Below, one piece after another: positions 1-7,600 of a stretch of 8,994 nt of DNA. The DNA is from an uncultured Planctomycetaceae bacterium. GTDB lineage: Bacteria > Planctomycetota > Planctomycetia > Planctomycetales > Planctomycetaceae. Position 1 is the stretch's first letter, and each line of letters begins with the position of its first letter. A model generated the notes under the pieces. That model was given only the letters and a program-made list of their open reading frames with translations. It searched no databases and was not told the origin of the DNA. Location: NCBI GenBank assembly GCA_903921605.1, contig CAIXQV010000325.1, forward strand, positions 1 through 8,994. Reading direction: 5' to 3'. The position numbers and the translations under genes were made by a program.

Positions 1-628
1 CAAGCTGACGGAGGCGCGTTACGAGCAACTTTTGTCGCGCGGCTGGCGTCGCTTCGGCAGGACACTGTTTCGTCCAACATGTGCGGCCTGCTCTGCCTGC
101 CAAAGCCTGAGAGTCGTCCTGAGCGAATTTGAGGCATCCAAAAGCCAGCGACGGATTCGTACCGGAGTTGAGGACACAGAACTCATTATCCAGCGGCCAA
201 CCGTCACCGCCGAGCATCTGTCGCTGTACAACCGATTTCATCTGGATATGCATCATCGTCGCCAGTGGCCGTTCAGGGAAATCGATGCGGATCACTACTT
301 CGATTCGTTTCTCGACGGGAGTTTTTCATTTGCACGAGAGTTTCAGTATCGCCGTGATGGAAAACTGATCGGCCTTGGCCTGGTTGATATGACCCGGAAC
401 GTGATGTCCAGCATTTATTTCTTCCACGATCCCGAACTTCGCAGCGACGGGCTTGGCACCTATTCCGTGTTGCGTGAGATTGAGGAAGGCCGAGCTCACG
501 GACGGCAGTGGCTGTACATGGGCTACTATATTCAGGACTGCGGATCGATGAACTACAAGAATCGATACCGTCCCAATCAGATTCTGCAGCGATACGTCAG
601 TGACGAGGAAACACCGGTCTGGCAATGA
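1..628 (+). CDS. bpt: Aspartate/glutamate leucyltransferase, 3' part (start lies before the window)
   Basis: The protein transfers leucine from Leu-tRNA to proteins with N-terminal Asp or Glu, creating a primary N-degron that ClpS delivers to ClpAP in the cytoplasm (known for the Bpt family). The reading frame is already open at base 2 and stays open to the TGA at 626-628, so the gene is truncated by the window edge; a TTG at 32 is inside the conserved domain and is not the start. About 208 residues are visible. The first part reads RGWRRFGR then FRPTCAACSACQSLRV, the Cys-rich arginine-containing block of ATE/Bpt N-terminal domains (visible residues about 13-38, cysteines at 27, 30 and 33). 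The second part is the GNAT-like C-terminal domain, with NRFHLDMHHRRQWP and the closing signature YMGYYIQDCGSMNYKNRYRP. Missing are probably some 30-40 N-terminal residues. Eukaryotic-type ATE1 arginyltransferase is the alternative; the short length favours Bpt. Confidence 0.9.
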   Translation, partial: KLTEARYEQLLSRGWRRFGRTLFRPTCAACSACQSLRVVLSEFEASKSQRRIRTGVEDTELIIQRPTVTAEHLSLYNRFHLDMHHRRQWPFREIDADHYFDSFLDGSFSFAREFQYRRDGKLIGLGLVDMTRNVMSSIYFFHDPELRSDGLGTYSVLREIEEGRAHGRQWLYMGYYIQDCGSMNYKNRYRPNQILQRYVSDEETPVWQ

Positions 629-1040
629 CAGAGATCTCGCTGTTGCGCTCCGGCATCACAGAATTCATACGTGTCAGCGCTAAGACTGACATTGTGTCGT
701 GACCGTTTGTAAACCTTTGAACGATGCGATGTTGACTTTTGACAACACGGGCCATACCGCAAATTTTTGAATTGGCCTTGCGACGCGCCTTCCACTCCAT
801 CCGCGACCGTTCGAAAGGGCTTTGTTGCAGGTCAACAACACACAAGTCGGCGGGAAGATGGCACGCCAACTGCCTAAGTGAAATCCAGATCTGAAACAAC
901 TTCGCAATGAAACAACCTGGCTGACTCCATCGGAGTGACCGGGTGTCAGACGCAGGTTGACTCTGGATTTACTATGCGATCACCAATTGCGGGATCGTGT
1001 TCTTTCAAAGATGCTCGGAATGCAAAAAGAGGGTAGAAAA
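629..1040. other. Intergenic region between bpt and the pilin-like gene, no gene seen
   Basis: No open frame here has family features or a credible ribosome binding site. An inverted repeat TGTCAG/CTGACA (672-677 and 686-691, 8-base loop) follows bpt but has no T-run, so it is at best a weak terminator. A second small hairpin, ACTCC-ATC-GGAGT, lies at 924-936. A TTGACA hexamer at 739-744 followed after about 17 bases by an AT-rich AATTTT could be a promoter, but the -10 match is poor. The promoter of the pilin-like gene should be somewhere in this stretch. Confidence 0.6.
1028..1033 (+). promoter_or_regulatory. Ribosome binding site that decides the pilin-like start
   Basis: AGAGGG lies 7 bases before the ATG at 1041. 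The same frame is open further upstream to a TTG at 957, but that start has no such site and would add a non-conserved, charged 28-residue extension before the typical MLKTLWNDE beginning. The ATG at 1041 is therefore preferred. Confidence 0.7.
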
Positions 1041-1361
1041 ATGTTGAAGACTCTGTGGAACGACGAATGCGGTGTGATCCTGTCAGCAGAATTGGTTCTG
1101 ATTGCAACCATTCTGGTTCTTGGAATGATCGTTGGGCTGGTTGAACTGCAGTGTTCAATCGTGGCCGAACTGAGCGACCTGTCCAGTGCGTTCGGTAATC
1201 TGGATCAGTCTTACCAGGTTTCTGGTTTTGCCAGCTACAAGGACAGCGGCAACACGAAGGCACGTACTTATGGTGCGTCTTACAATGACCGAGCTGACAC
1301 CTGCGACTGCGACAGCAACATGAGCATCGTTTGCAGCGATTCAGGCGAAACTTACAAGTAA
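1041..1361 (+). CDS. Small Flp/TadE-like pilin-like membrane protein (planctomycete SAEL type)
   Basis: A 106-residue protein. It has a short charged start (MLKTLWNDECG), then a hydrophobic helix at about residues 12-35 (VILSAELVLIATILVLGMIV) with a single Glu at 17, then a polar, Ser/Asp/Tyr-rich C-terminal part. This layout matches type IVb (Flp) pilins and TadE-like pseudopilins, where a prepilin peptidase cuts after Gly and a Glu in the helix guides assembly. Here the Glu is at +6 from Gly11, while classical Flp pilins have it at +5 followed by Tyr, so cleavage cannot be assumed. Five cysteines (10, 38, 88, 90, 98) are present; the last three lie in a CDCDSNMSIVC stretch and could form disulfides outside the membrane. 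I recognise similar small proteins from planctomycete genomes, but their function is not established. The gene stands alone, with its own ribosome binding site and terminator and no Tad or type IV pilus machinery nearby. An uncleaved, single-pass membrane protein is the main alternative. Confidence 0.75.
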   Translation: MLKTLWNDECGVILSAELVLIATILVLGMIVGLVELQCSIVAELSDLSSAFGNLDQSYQVSGFASYKDSGNTKARTYGASYNDRADTCDCDSNMSIVCSDSGETYK

Positions 1362-1397
1362 TTCGTTCAGGATTAGAACGAATCGAAGAACACGACG

Positions 1398-1426
1398 AGG
1401 CAGAGCCGCATGGCTCTGCCTTTTTT
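1398..1426 (+). terminator. Intrinsic terminator after the pilin-like gene
   Basis: A perfect 10-base-pair stem (AGGCAGAGCC at 1398-1407, GGCTCTGCCT at 1412-1421) closes a GCAT loop and runs into a six-T tract at 1421-1426. It begins 36 bases after the stop codon and is the clearest terminator in the window. It makes the pilin-like gene a probable single-gene transcript. Confidence 0.92.
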
Positions 1427-1874
1427 CGTTGGATTAGAAAAGCGTTCAGGAATCAATCGTGCGGAGTATACTTCGGGGCAGTTGGCGATTGGTTCCTGAA
1501 CCCTTTTGAGAACTCGTTGAGCGGCACTTTTTGCCGAATGATCGATCTTGCAACGATTGCATCTGCTTTCCCGGTCGCCCACGACGCACTTCCTGCCGAA
1601 CTGAAACGCTGGTCGCTCGTGTCTTCGACAATGACACCACAGAGACGACTGAATCGCGTTGACGCCACAAGCCAGCACAGACTAATTTCTCCTCAAAGCA
1701 GGACTCTGCACAAACAAAGTCTTCGTTGAGCTGACAACTTCGCTTCATCCCAGTGTGAGTTGTGAGTCATCCCAATTCCGACAGATAAAACGGTCGCCGT
1801 CTTTCCAATCAGACGGCCTTCCGGGGCATCCTCCCTCTGTTGACTTGCGGTTCACCGAGAGAAATCTGGTTCGG

Positions 1875-1939
1875 CAGTGTGATCAGAACTGACCACTGAT
1901 CCACTGTCGGCAATCAGATCTTCAAAAAACTTTGATCTG
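1875..1939. repeat. Pair of adjacent inverted repeats in the gene-free region
   Basis: The first repeat pairs CAGTGTGATCAG (1875-1886) with CTGATCCACTG (1896-1906): 11 base pairs with one bulged T around a 9-base loop. Eight bases later CAGATC (1915-1920) pairs with GATCTG (1934-1939) around an A-rich 13-base loop. They could be structured RNA or protein binding sites; no function is shown. Confidence 0.4.
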
Positions 1940-2157
1940 TGCAGCGTTTGAAATGCTCGACTGTTTCTTCTCTTTCCGGGGATTGAAAACTGTCGAAGCG
2001 ATCATCTGCTTTTGTTTTCCCTTCTTATCCCGCAGTAGCGTTCGACCACTGATGACTTTCCGAGCATCAGGGCTTCGAGGGTTTACTGTCCTGTCAATAA
2101 CGGTATTCGCATTGAAGGAACTGCGACAGCAGCATCCACAATGCCAGTGCGCCCTTC

Positions 2158-2187
2158 CTGATTTCTCCTGTTTCATGAGTCTATAAC
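2158..2187 (+). promoter_or_regulatory. Possible promoter for the FlgI-like gene
   Basis: TATAAC at 2182-2187 matches five of six bases of a sigma-70 -10 box. The best -35 is a poor CTGATT at 2158-2163 with an 18-base gap. This would give a leader of roughly 85 bases. A short inverted repeat, CCTGC/GCAGG (2187-2191 and 2197-2201), sits at the expected start of transcription. The call rests almost entirely on the -10 hexamer. Confidence 0.25.
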
Positions 2188-2269
2188 CTGCTATCCGCAG
2201 GCTCGGATCTCCATGCGCGGGCGAAATGTCCTGCAAATCTCCTGACAGTCGTCATTTTCCAGTGTCGAC

Positions 2270-2273
2270 GGAG
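2270..2273 (+). promoter_or_regulatory. Ribosome binding site of the FlgI-like gene
   Basis: GGAG ends 7 bases before the ATG at 2281. It supports this start even though it leaves an unusually long stretch of about 25 residues before the hydrophobic part of the signal peptide. A GTG at codon 28, inside the hydrophobic stretch, is the only nearby alternative and would shorten the signal peptide. Confidence 0.6.
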
Positions 2274-2280
2274 TTTTCCC

Positions 2281-4575
2281 ATGTCGAACCTCGCCCAGCC
2301 TCCTGCTGCTGAAGGTCTTCGCACCTCTGCGCCTCCTTCGCAATTCGACAAATCCATTCTCGTGATACTCAGGGCACCGCTGTGCTGCCTGCTGATTTCG
2401 TCACTGCTCTGCGGCTGCGCGTCCGGGCTGATGTCGATGCCAGGTGCGGCCATGATGGCGAGTCGATTTTCGAAGGCGGACGAGAAGAAAGAGGAAGAGG
2501 AAAGCAAAAGCAAGAAGAAGAAACGTGACAAGGACGAAGATAACGATTTCGGCAACCACATCGATACACCCTTGCTCCTGGAGTACATGAGCGTTCAGGG
2601 TAATACGATGATCGTGCTCCGCGGAGTCGGTCTTGTCACTGGACTGAACGGGACTGGTGGTGATCCTTCGCCGTCTGCGTTGCGAACTCAGCTGCAGAAT
2701 GAGATGAATCGCCGTGGCGTGAAAGACTCAAAGAAGATTCTCGCATCACGTGACACCGCGATGGTTGTCGTCACGGCCTACCTGCCCGCCATGGTGAGGA
2801 AAGGTCAGCGGTTCGACGTTCGCGTCGCACTGCCGCCGAACAGTAATGCCAAAAGCCTCAAAGGTGGCTGGCTGCTCGAGACACGCATGTTTGAAGAGCA
2901 GAATGTTGAGGGCCGGGGATCACTCAAAGGTCACAACTATGCGGTGGCCGGCGGAGCGATCCTGACCAGCCTCGGCGTGAAAGACAATCGCGAGGAACGT
3001 CAGGCGGAGTTGATGTCGGGAGCCATTCCCGGGGGAGCCATCTCGTTAACCGATCGCGATCTCAGCATCATCCTGCGAACCGAAAAACGCGGCAGTCGCA
3101 ACAGTCTGCGAGTCGCCGAAGCAGTCTCAGAGCGATTCTATCGATACAACAAGTATGGACAGCGTATTACCTGTGCCGAAGCCAAAGACGATGCTCGCGT
3201 CGTTTTGAAAACGCATGACCAGTACATCAATAACTTTCCTCGCTATCAGGCGGTGATTCGGAATCTGGCATTGAACGAATCCGATGTTGCACGTCGCATG
3301 CGAATGGAAATGCTGGCCCGTGATATTCTGGATGTGGAAAAATGTCAGAACATCGTATCCGGTGTGGCCGCCTGCCCGACAGCTCTGCAATTGGAAGCCA
3401 TTGGCGACGAAGCCATACCGTTCCTGACAGATGCACTGGAGTCGGACAGCTTTGATGTTCGCTTCCAGGCGGCTCAGTCGCTGGCCTATCTGGGCAACGC
3501 GGAGGGTGTCGAGATCCTTCACGAGGCTGCTCGTAATCAGCCCGCGTTTCGCGTTTACTCACTCGTTGCCTTGTCTGTTGTGGACGATGCGGACGCTGTT
3601 CTGGCCCTGCGACAATTGATGAGCGAGCAGGCCCTCGAAACTCGGTACGGAGCCTTCCGAGCTCTCAAAGAACTTGATCCTCACGATCCGTCTCTCAATC
3701 CGATCGAATTCGAGAACCGCTTTACGGTGTATGCAATCGATTCGACCGGTGAACCGATGGTTCACGTGACTCGACGCCGTGCTCCGGAGATTGTGCTGTT
3801 TGGGACTGAGCAATCGTTGCGGCTTCCAGCTGTGCTGAACGCCGGTCGCAATATTCGCATCATGGGCGAAACCGGTCAGCATGAAGTGGAAGTCATCTAC
3901 TATCAGCTCAATGCCGAGCCGAAACGCCACAGAGTCCCCAACCGCATGATCGACATTCTGCAAACATGCGGAAAACTGGGTGCGACTTATCCGGACATCG
4001 TTCAGATGATGATCGAAGCCGAACAGCAGCATAACTTTGTCGGCCAGTTCGGAATCGATCGCCTGCCTCAGGCCGGTCGTCTCTACACAAAGAACACCGA
4101 AAGCCAAAGTCCTGCTGATGAAGAGGATGCGAAACGCATCGGGAATTCCAAAATGATTCCGGAACTCTTCGACGAACTGGATGAAGAAGAACTGAAGGAA
4201 AATGAGTCTGAAGAGAAGTTGATGAATCTGAACTTTGAAGAAGTCCGCAAGGAAGACGCAAAGCAGAGCAAAACGCCAGGAGGATCAAAGCCCGGCGAGG
4301 ACTCCGAAGAAACTGCGGAGCAGGATTCAGAAGCGACTTCCGAAGAGAGTTCGAACGACGATGCCGATTCAGAAACCCCCGTATCCAAAGATCAATCAGC
4401 AGACGCTGAATCGGTGAAGACAGACGCTGAAGACTCAGACTCAGAGGAATCGACAACAGAAGAGTCGGACGCTCTGGAAGGGGCTGAGCCCGAAGCTGCG
4501 AAGAAGTCACTCAGAGAACGACTGTTCGGAAAAAAGAAATCCTCTGTCAGCGGTCTGACAGAGCCTGCGGAATAA
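2281..4575 (+). CDS. FlgI (P-ring)-like lipoprotein with inserted HEAT-like repeats and acidic tail
   Basis: 764 residues. Residues 26-46 form a signal peptide ending in LLCGC, a lipobox with Cys46 as the likely lipidated residue. Residues 64-90 are a densely charged Lys/Glu linker. Residues 100-330 resemble the N-terminal half of flagellar P-ring protein FlgI: GVGLVTGLNGTGGD (115-128), VVTAYLPAMVRKGQRFDV (163-180), AKSLKGGWLLET (190-201), YAVAGGAI (220-227). Residues 331-474 do not belong to FlgI and contain about three HEAT-like helical pairs, such as AIPFLTDALESDSFDVRFQA (378-397). FlgI-like sequence then resumes at 475-600 (RRRAPEIVLFG; MIDILQTCGKLGATYPDIV). Residues 604-735 are Asp/Glu/Ser-rich, and the end is basic (RERLFGKKK). 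Canonical FlgI is about 350-370 residues, cleaved by signal peptidase I, and forms the periplasmic ring of the flagellar rod. Here a tethered envelope protein is expected. No flagellar gene is adjacent, so whether it serves a flagellum or another peptidoglycan-spanning structure is open. smc follows 110 bases downstream. Confidence 0.85.
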   Translation: MSNLAQPPAAEGLRTSAPPSQFDKSILVILRAPLCCLLISSLLCGCASGLMSMPGAAMMASRFSKADEKKEEEESKSKKKKRDKDEDNDFGNHIDTPLLLEYMSVQGNTMIVLRGVGLVTGLNGTGGDPSPSALRTQLQNEMNRRGVKDSKKILASRDTAMVVVTAYLPAMVRKGQRFDVRVALPPNSNAKSLKGGWLLETRMFEEQNVEGRGSLKGHNYAVAGGAILTSLGVKDNREERQAELMSGAIPGGAISLTDRDLSIILRTEKRGSRNSLRVAEAVSERFYRYNKYGQRITCAEAKDDARVVLKTHDQYINNFPRYQAVIRNLALNESDVARRMRMEMLARDILDVEKCQNIVSGVAACPTALQLEAIGDEAIPFLTDALESDSFDVRFQAAQSLAYLGNAEGVEILHEAARNQPAFRVYSLVALSVVDDADAVLALRQLMSEQALETRYGAFRALKELDPHDPSLNPIEFENRFTVYAIDSTGEPMVHVTRRRAPEIVLFGTEQSLRLPAVLNAGRNIRIMGETGQHEVEVIYYQLNAEPKRHRVPNRMIDILQTCGKLGATYPDIVQMMIEAEQQHNFVGQFGIDRLPQAGRLYTKNTESQSPADEEDAKRIGNSKMIPELFDELDEEELKENESEEKLMNLNFEEVRKEDAKQSKTPGGSKPGEDSEETAEQDSEATSEESSNDDADSETPVSKDQSADAESVKTDAEDSDSEESTTEESDALEGAEPEAAKKSLRERLFGKKKSSVSGLTEPAE
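3271..3702 (+). other. HEAT-like insertion inside the FlgI fold
   Basis: This segment encodes residues 331-474 of the FlgI-like protein. Three helix-pair units can be read: about 367-405 (with GDEAIPFLTDAL and VRFQAAQSLAYLG), 406-432 (EGVEILHEAA, FRVYSLVAL), and 437-466 (DAVLALRQLM, TRYGAFRALKELD). The repeating pattern of Leu/Ala with a conserved Arg near the start of the second helix is typical of HEAT-type repeats, which usually bind proteins. The insert sits where canonical FlgI passes directly from its central domain to its C-terminal part. Confidence 0.65.
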
Positions 4576-4685
4576 AAACGTCTGACGAGAATCGACTGGC
4601 AGATTTCATCCAGACAATCTGCTCAAATGACATGTACCCTGAATCGCTGCTCAGGCAACGAAAACCAGGTCAAGGATAACGGTTA
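4576..4685. other. Spacer between the FlgI-like gene and smc
   Basis: 110 bases. A 7-base-pair inverted repeat, GCAGATT/AATCTGC (4599-4605 and 4616-4622), has a 10-base loop but no T-run after it, so it does not look like an intrinsic terminator. I see no good promoter hexamers. Read-through from the upstream gene into smc is therefore possible. AAGGA at 4672-4676, 9 bases before the ATG, is the smc ribosome binding site. Confidence 0.5.
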
Positions 4686-7600
4686 ATGCTCAAGTCGCTC
4701 GAACTCTTTGGATTCAAGAGTTTCGCCGACCGCACCGTCTTCGACTTTGCTGCCGGAATCACCGGTGTTGTGGGGCCGAACGGGAGCGGAAAGAGCAACG
4801 TCGTGGACTCAATCAAGTGGATTCTGGGTGACCAGAGTGCCAAGAGTCTCCGCGGCAAAGACATGACGGACGTGATCTTCAACGGATCCGCCAGCCGTAC
4901 AGGTTCCCAGTTCGCCGAAGCGACGCTTGTCTTCGACAATCGCAGCCGCTTTATTCCAGTCGACATGGACGAAGTCTCCGTTGGCCGAAGAATATGGCAG
5001 TCGGGAGATTCTGAGTATCTCGTCAATCGCAACACCGCTCGACTGAAAGATGTTCGTGAACTCTTCGTGGGCACAGGGGCCGGAGCAGCCACCTATTGCA
5101 TTATCGAACAGGGACGAGTCGATCAAATTCTGCAATCGAACGCGGCCAACCGACGCCTGATTTTTGAAGAAGCGGCCGGCATCAGTCGCTTCAAGCAAAA
5201 ACGAACCGAAGCGCTGAAGCGTCTGGAGCGAGTCGAGACCAATCTCGTCAGACTGTCGGATCTTGTCGACGAAGTGGAAACTCAGGTCAGCACTGTCCGA
5301 ACGCAGGCTCAGCGTGCGACACGTTATCGAGCTGTCTCGACGGAACTGGAACAACTTTGGGTCGGTCTCGCGGCCGACGATTTCCGCCGTGAATCCAATG
5401 TTCGCGATGTTCTGGTCGCACAGATGCAGGAATCCGCAGGCGTCGTTCAGGACCTGCGATCTCGTCAGGTCGCCGCGGAATCTGAAGTCGGTGCGGCTGA
5501 TGCGGCCTTGTCGGAAGTTGACGATCAGCTTCGTGAAGTGGAGCGACGTCGCAGTGATCTGCGAAGCCGCATCGCCAGCCTCGAAACCACCGTGCGCCAT
5601 CAGGCGGCTCGGGAAACGGAACTGCATTCGGATCTGCAGCGACTCGTTCGCCAGCAGAACCTGATGAAGAACCGAGTGGCCGAAGCGCAGGCGGAAGAAA
5701 CGCATCTGGAGTCTGTGCTGAGTCTTGAGCGAGCAGCCTTTGAGCGTCGTCGTACAATGTTGTTGTCCGGTGATGATCAGGCCGGTGGCATCCAGCAGGT
5801 GCTGGCGGAATCGCGAGATAACATTGAAGCAGCTCGCCATCAACTGATGCAACAGGTTCGCATCAATTCCGAAGCCGCTTCCGCGCTCAGCAATTTGCGA
5901 ACAAAACATCAGGCGGCAGTGCAGAAACGTCAGCAGCTTGAAATTCAGGCTGAAGAACTTGACGCTGAAATTCAAAAGCTGAACGATGAGCTGCCGGCGA
6001 TCGAACAGTCCATGTTGCAGGCTCAACAGGACCTGGTCGCCGTCGAAAATAATGCGGACAATTTGATTCGTAACCGCGAACAACTGGTCACGGAACAGAA
6101 TCAATCGCAAAAGTCTCTCGCCGAGCTTCGTGAGAATCGCAGTGCGCAGATTGCTCGTCGAGCCGTCCTGGAAGATCTGGAAGATCGTCAGGAAGGTTTC
6201 GGAATCGGCGTGCGTGAAATTCTGCGGCGAGCGGAAGAAGCGGATTCGGAGCCGTGGAATCTCATCTGTGGCAGCGTCGCCGATTTGCTCGACGTCGACA
6301 TGGAACACGCCGCTCTGCTTGAAGTCGCTTTGTCCGGTCGAGCCCAGTTGCTGGTTGTGACGCGACTGAAGCCGCTGATTGATTATCTGAATTCCGGGCG
6401 TTGCCGCATCACGGACCGCGTTGGTTTTATTTCGATCGAACATACGGACGAAGCGAATCGAGATCTGCAGCAGTTGCGAGGCAGTCTGCGTCGTGACGAC
6501 GACGATGTCTGGGCGGCCAAAGACAGCGACTCCGAGACAGCTCAGCAGGCGGACTCCTGGTGGGGCCGTAAAAAGCCTGGTCGCGGCGATGGCGATTCCA
6601 TTGAGCGCATGCTGGCTGCCTCAGGATCTTCGGAATCTCTCCAGGTCACCTGGGTCGATCCTCGCACAGAAAGCGCAGTCGTACGTTCTGTGTTTTCACA
6701 GGGCGACAAAGCTCCACCGTTGCTCTTCGGCCAGAAAGGCATTGTTGGCCGTGCGGACGGACTGGCTCGCCCACCGCAGTCGATGCCGGGACTCGCAAGT
6801 CATCTGCTGGCCGACACATGGGTCGTCGAAACTTTGGCGGATGCTCTGCGTCTGCATGCCGCAACCGGCGGACAGTGTCGCTTTGTCACGTTGCAGGGCG
6901 AACTGATTGAAAATGATGGGACTTTATTTGCCGGTACGGTTCGCAATGAGTCGGCTCTGCTTTCACGCAAGAGCGAACTGCGTCGGCTGCGTAACGAACT
7001 GCATCGCCTGGAACACGAGATCGCTCAGCGGGAATTGTCGCTTCGATCGCTTGGCCAGAATATTTCCACGACCGACGAGCGATTGAATACGACTCGCGCT
7101 CAGGTCAATCAGTCGTCGGCACGATGTCGAGAAACCGAAAAGGCACTCTCCGAACATCGCCGCGTGATGAAAGAATCACAGCGTCAGAGCGATCTGCTGA
7201 CTGTTCAGCAGCAGAAGTTGTCTGATGAGATCACCGAACTTCTGAGCCAGATTGATGAAGCCGAGCAGCAGCATCAGTCGGGAGAAGATCTGTTGCAACA
7301 GCGTCAGCAACTGATCGCGGAAATGACCGCGCAGTTGGCTGAACGTCAGCATGAACTGGAAGCCATTGAGCGAGATCGAACCGCGGCCAGCCTTGAGTTG
7401 ACTCGATCCGAAGAACGACTTCTGGGACTTCAGGAAGCGGTGGAACGAGTTCGTGAAGATCTGGAACAGCGTCAGTTGCAACAGCAGGAAGCAGACCGTC
7501 GTTTGCATTCTGCGGCGGAACGTCAGCGTGATCTTCTGATCGCACGTCTGAACTCTTCAGCCGAGATTGCTGAACTCAGCGTCTCCGACGAACAGTTGGC

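Larger units (their letters stand above)
1427..2280. other. Long intergenic region without a convincing gene
   Basis: About 850 bases. The open frames here are short, lack ribosome binding sites and resemble no family known to me; one (1331-1729) would read through the preceding gene's end and the terminator. The stretch at 1790-1940 holds three inverted repeats: GCCGTCT/AGACGGC (1796-1802 and 1811-1817), CAGTGTGATCAG/CTGATCCACTG (1875-1886 and 1896-1906, one bulged base), and CAGATC/GATCTG (1915-1920 and 1934-1939). None is followed by a T-run. The 3' end should hold the promoter and leader of the FlgI-like gene. A small RNA, an antisense or decayed gene, or plain spacer are all possible; nothing decides between them. 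Confidence 0.55.

Noticed and set aside
957..1040. 28-residue N-terminal extension of the pilin-like protein from TTG 957
   Set aside because: AGAGGG sits correctly for ATG 1041, and the family-like start is MLKTLWNDE; the extension is charged and lacks any export feature.
1331..1729. 132-codon + strand open frame after the pilin-like gene
   Set aside because: It overlaps the end of the pilin-like gene in another frame and would run through a strong intrinsic terminator; no family resemblance and no ribosome binding site.
1932..2186. 84-codon + strand open frame with Phe/Cys-rich hydrophobic segments
   Set aside because: It starts at a TTG inside an inverted repeat, lacks a ribosome binding site, and the hydrophobic parts come from T-rich DNA rather than a clear membrane helix pattern.
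3559..4107. 182-codon open frame on the - strand inside the FlgI-like gene
   Set aside because: It is antisense to a recognised domain, has no family features, and the + strand frame is the one with a lipobox and FlgI motifs.
4300..4485. Repetitive-looking DNA in the acidic tail as a tandem repeat element
   Set aside because: The repetition comes from Ser/Asp/Glu codons; unit length and order vary, so there is no real DNA repeat unit.
4599..4622. Inverted repeat between the FlgI-like gene and smc as a terminator
   Set aside because: The stem is only 7 base pairs with a 10-base loop, and it is not followed by a T-run.
4809..6443. 544-codon open frame on the - strand inside smc
   Set aside because: It lies wholly antisense to a gene with intact SMC motifs, shows no domain or ribosome binding site, and its composition (Arg, Gln, Phe, Leu-rich) is what the reverse complement of Glu/Arg/Gln-rich coiled coil produces.
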